Below, piece after piece: positions 63,728-64,000 of a stretch of DNA of 64,000 nucleotides. The DNA comes from Cerioporus squamosus (taxonomy: Eukaryota; Basidiomycota; Agaricomycetes; Polyporales; Polyporaceae), in the NCBI GenBank assembly GCA_022592435.1, contig JABYQS010000115.1, positions 60,483 through 124,482 of the forward strand, in the 5' to 3' direction. The first letter of the stretch is position 1; each line of letters opens with the position of its first letter. The position numbers were made by a program, and so were the translations under genes. The notes below the pieces were generated by a model. The model was not told where the DNA came from. It saw nothing but the letters and a program-made list of their open reading frames with translations, and made no database searches.

Positions 63728-64000
63728 TCGATAGAAGGGCATACTCTGCCACAATCGAAGATTGTACACGTCGCTGCCTGCGGATACGGTTCGTTCACAC
63801 ACTGCATACTATGGTGGCGCTTTTTTTTTTTTTTTTTTTTTTTTTTTTTGGTGGAGCGCATGTAGTCTTGAGCCGCATTGGTCCCCATAGGGGCTTGTCA
63901 TACAGCTCTTGGTCAACGACTGTTGGCCAGACGCGCTAGGCGACCCGTCCGAGGGTAGAACCCTCGGTCGTGTCACGATAAATAGTGCCATTTACATCAC
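63728..64000. other. Right-edge region, possible retroposon 3' end
   Basis: Downstream of the C2-TM gene. It contains a 29-base T run and, to its right, about 150 bases that on the minus strand end in that poly-A. A perfect inverted repeat (CCGAGGG ... CCCTCGG) sits near 63949-63967. The element, if any, continues beyond the window. Confidence 0.4.
63821..63849 (-). repeat. Poly-T run (29 T; poly-A on the minus strand)
   Basis: A homopolymer of 29 T, by far the longest in the window. On the minus strand it would follow a sequence ending ...CATGCGCTCCACC, as a poly-A tail does at the end of a LINE, SINE or retrocopy. It could also be a simple microsatellite. Confidence 0.9.

Noticed and set aside
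1..64000. CRISPR arrays, bacterial operons, phage or plasmid genes
   Set aside because: No regularly spaced repeats, no Shine-Dalgarno-led gene strings; the gene content is eukaryotic throughout.

Overview
The window is nuclear DNA from a filamentous basidiomycete, most likely an Agaricomycete. The evidence is intron-dense genes with short (about 50-60 nt) GT-AG introns, orthologues of conserved eukaryotic genes (ISWI remodeler, MAU2, ATG101, DSK2, epsin, DUS1, MCC alpha), many single-exon F-box/LRR-like genes, and families such as DUF6534 membrane proteins and fungal HNH nucleases. No bacterial, plasmid, viral or CRISPR signal was found. All gene models were hand-spliced by reading frames and splice signals, so exon ends are approximate.

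Layout, left to right: 3' end of a tetraspanin (1-614, +); a broken F-box-like gene (2.0-3.4 kb, +); a zinc-binding dehydrogenase/enoyl reductase (3.9-5.2, -); an F-box gene (6.2-7.3, -); an IFI6/ISG12-like small membrane protein with disturbed frame (7.8-8.5, +); MCC alpha (8.8-11.8, -); tRNA-Val(AAC) (12.2, -); an HNH nuclease with two frame breaks (13.0-14.4, -); epsin (15.2-17.0, -); an F-box/LRR gene (17.8-19.5, -); a 2-kb gene-poor gap; the ISWI ATPase (21.5-26.3, -); an F-box gene (26.7-27.8, -); a decayed and then a near-complete dienelactone hydrolase in tandem (28.3-30.9, +); DUF6534 gene 1 (32.0-34.7, +); ATG101 (35.1-36.3, +); a coiled-coil hypothetical (37.1-38.8, +); two F-box genes (39.3-42.4, -); DUF6534 gene 2 (43.4-45.6, +); MAU2/SCC4 (46.0-48.9, +); an F-box gene and an LRR-like relative (49.5-52.6, +); phosphoglycerate mutase (52.9-55.6, -); DUS1 (56.1-58.0, +); DSK2 (58.5-60.5, +); a C2-plus-transmembrane protein (61.2-63.7, +); and a 29-base T run that may be the tail of a retroposon at the right edge.

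The housekeeping genes are not a pathway cluster; they are an ordinary mix. The accessory layer is made of duplicated families: eight F-box/LRR-type genes (four of one subfamily), two DUF6534 genes and two dienelactone hydrolase copies. Many otherwise convincing genes carry one-base frame breaks, several at G or C runs, which points to assembly indels more than to decay, although some may be real. I saw no clear undescribed system. The best leads are the F-box subfamily, the C2-TM fusion, unusually long introns in four genes (one holding an ORF), and two GC-AG introns.
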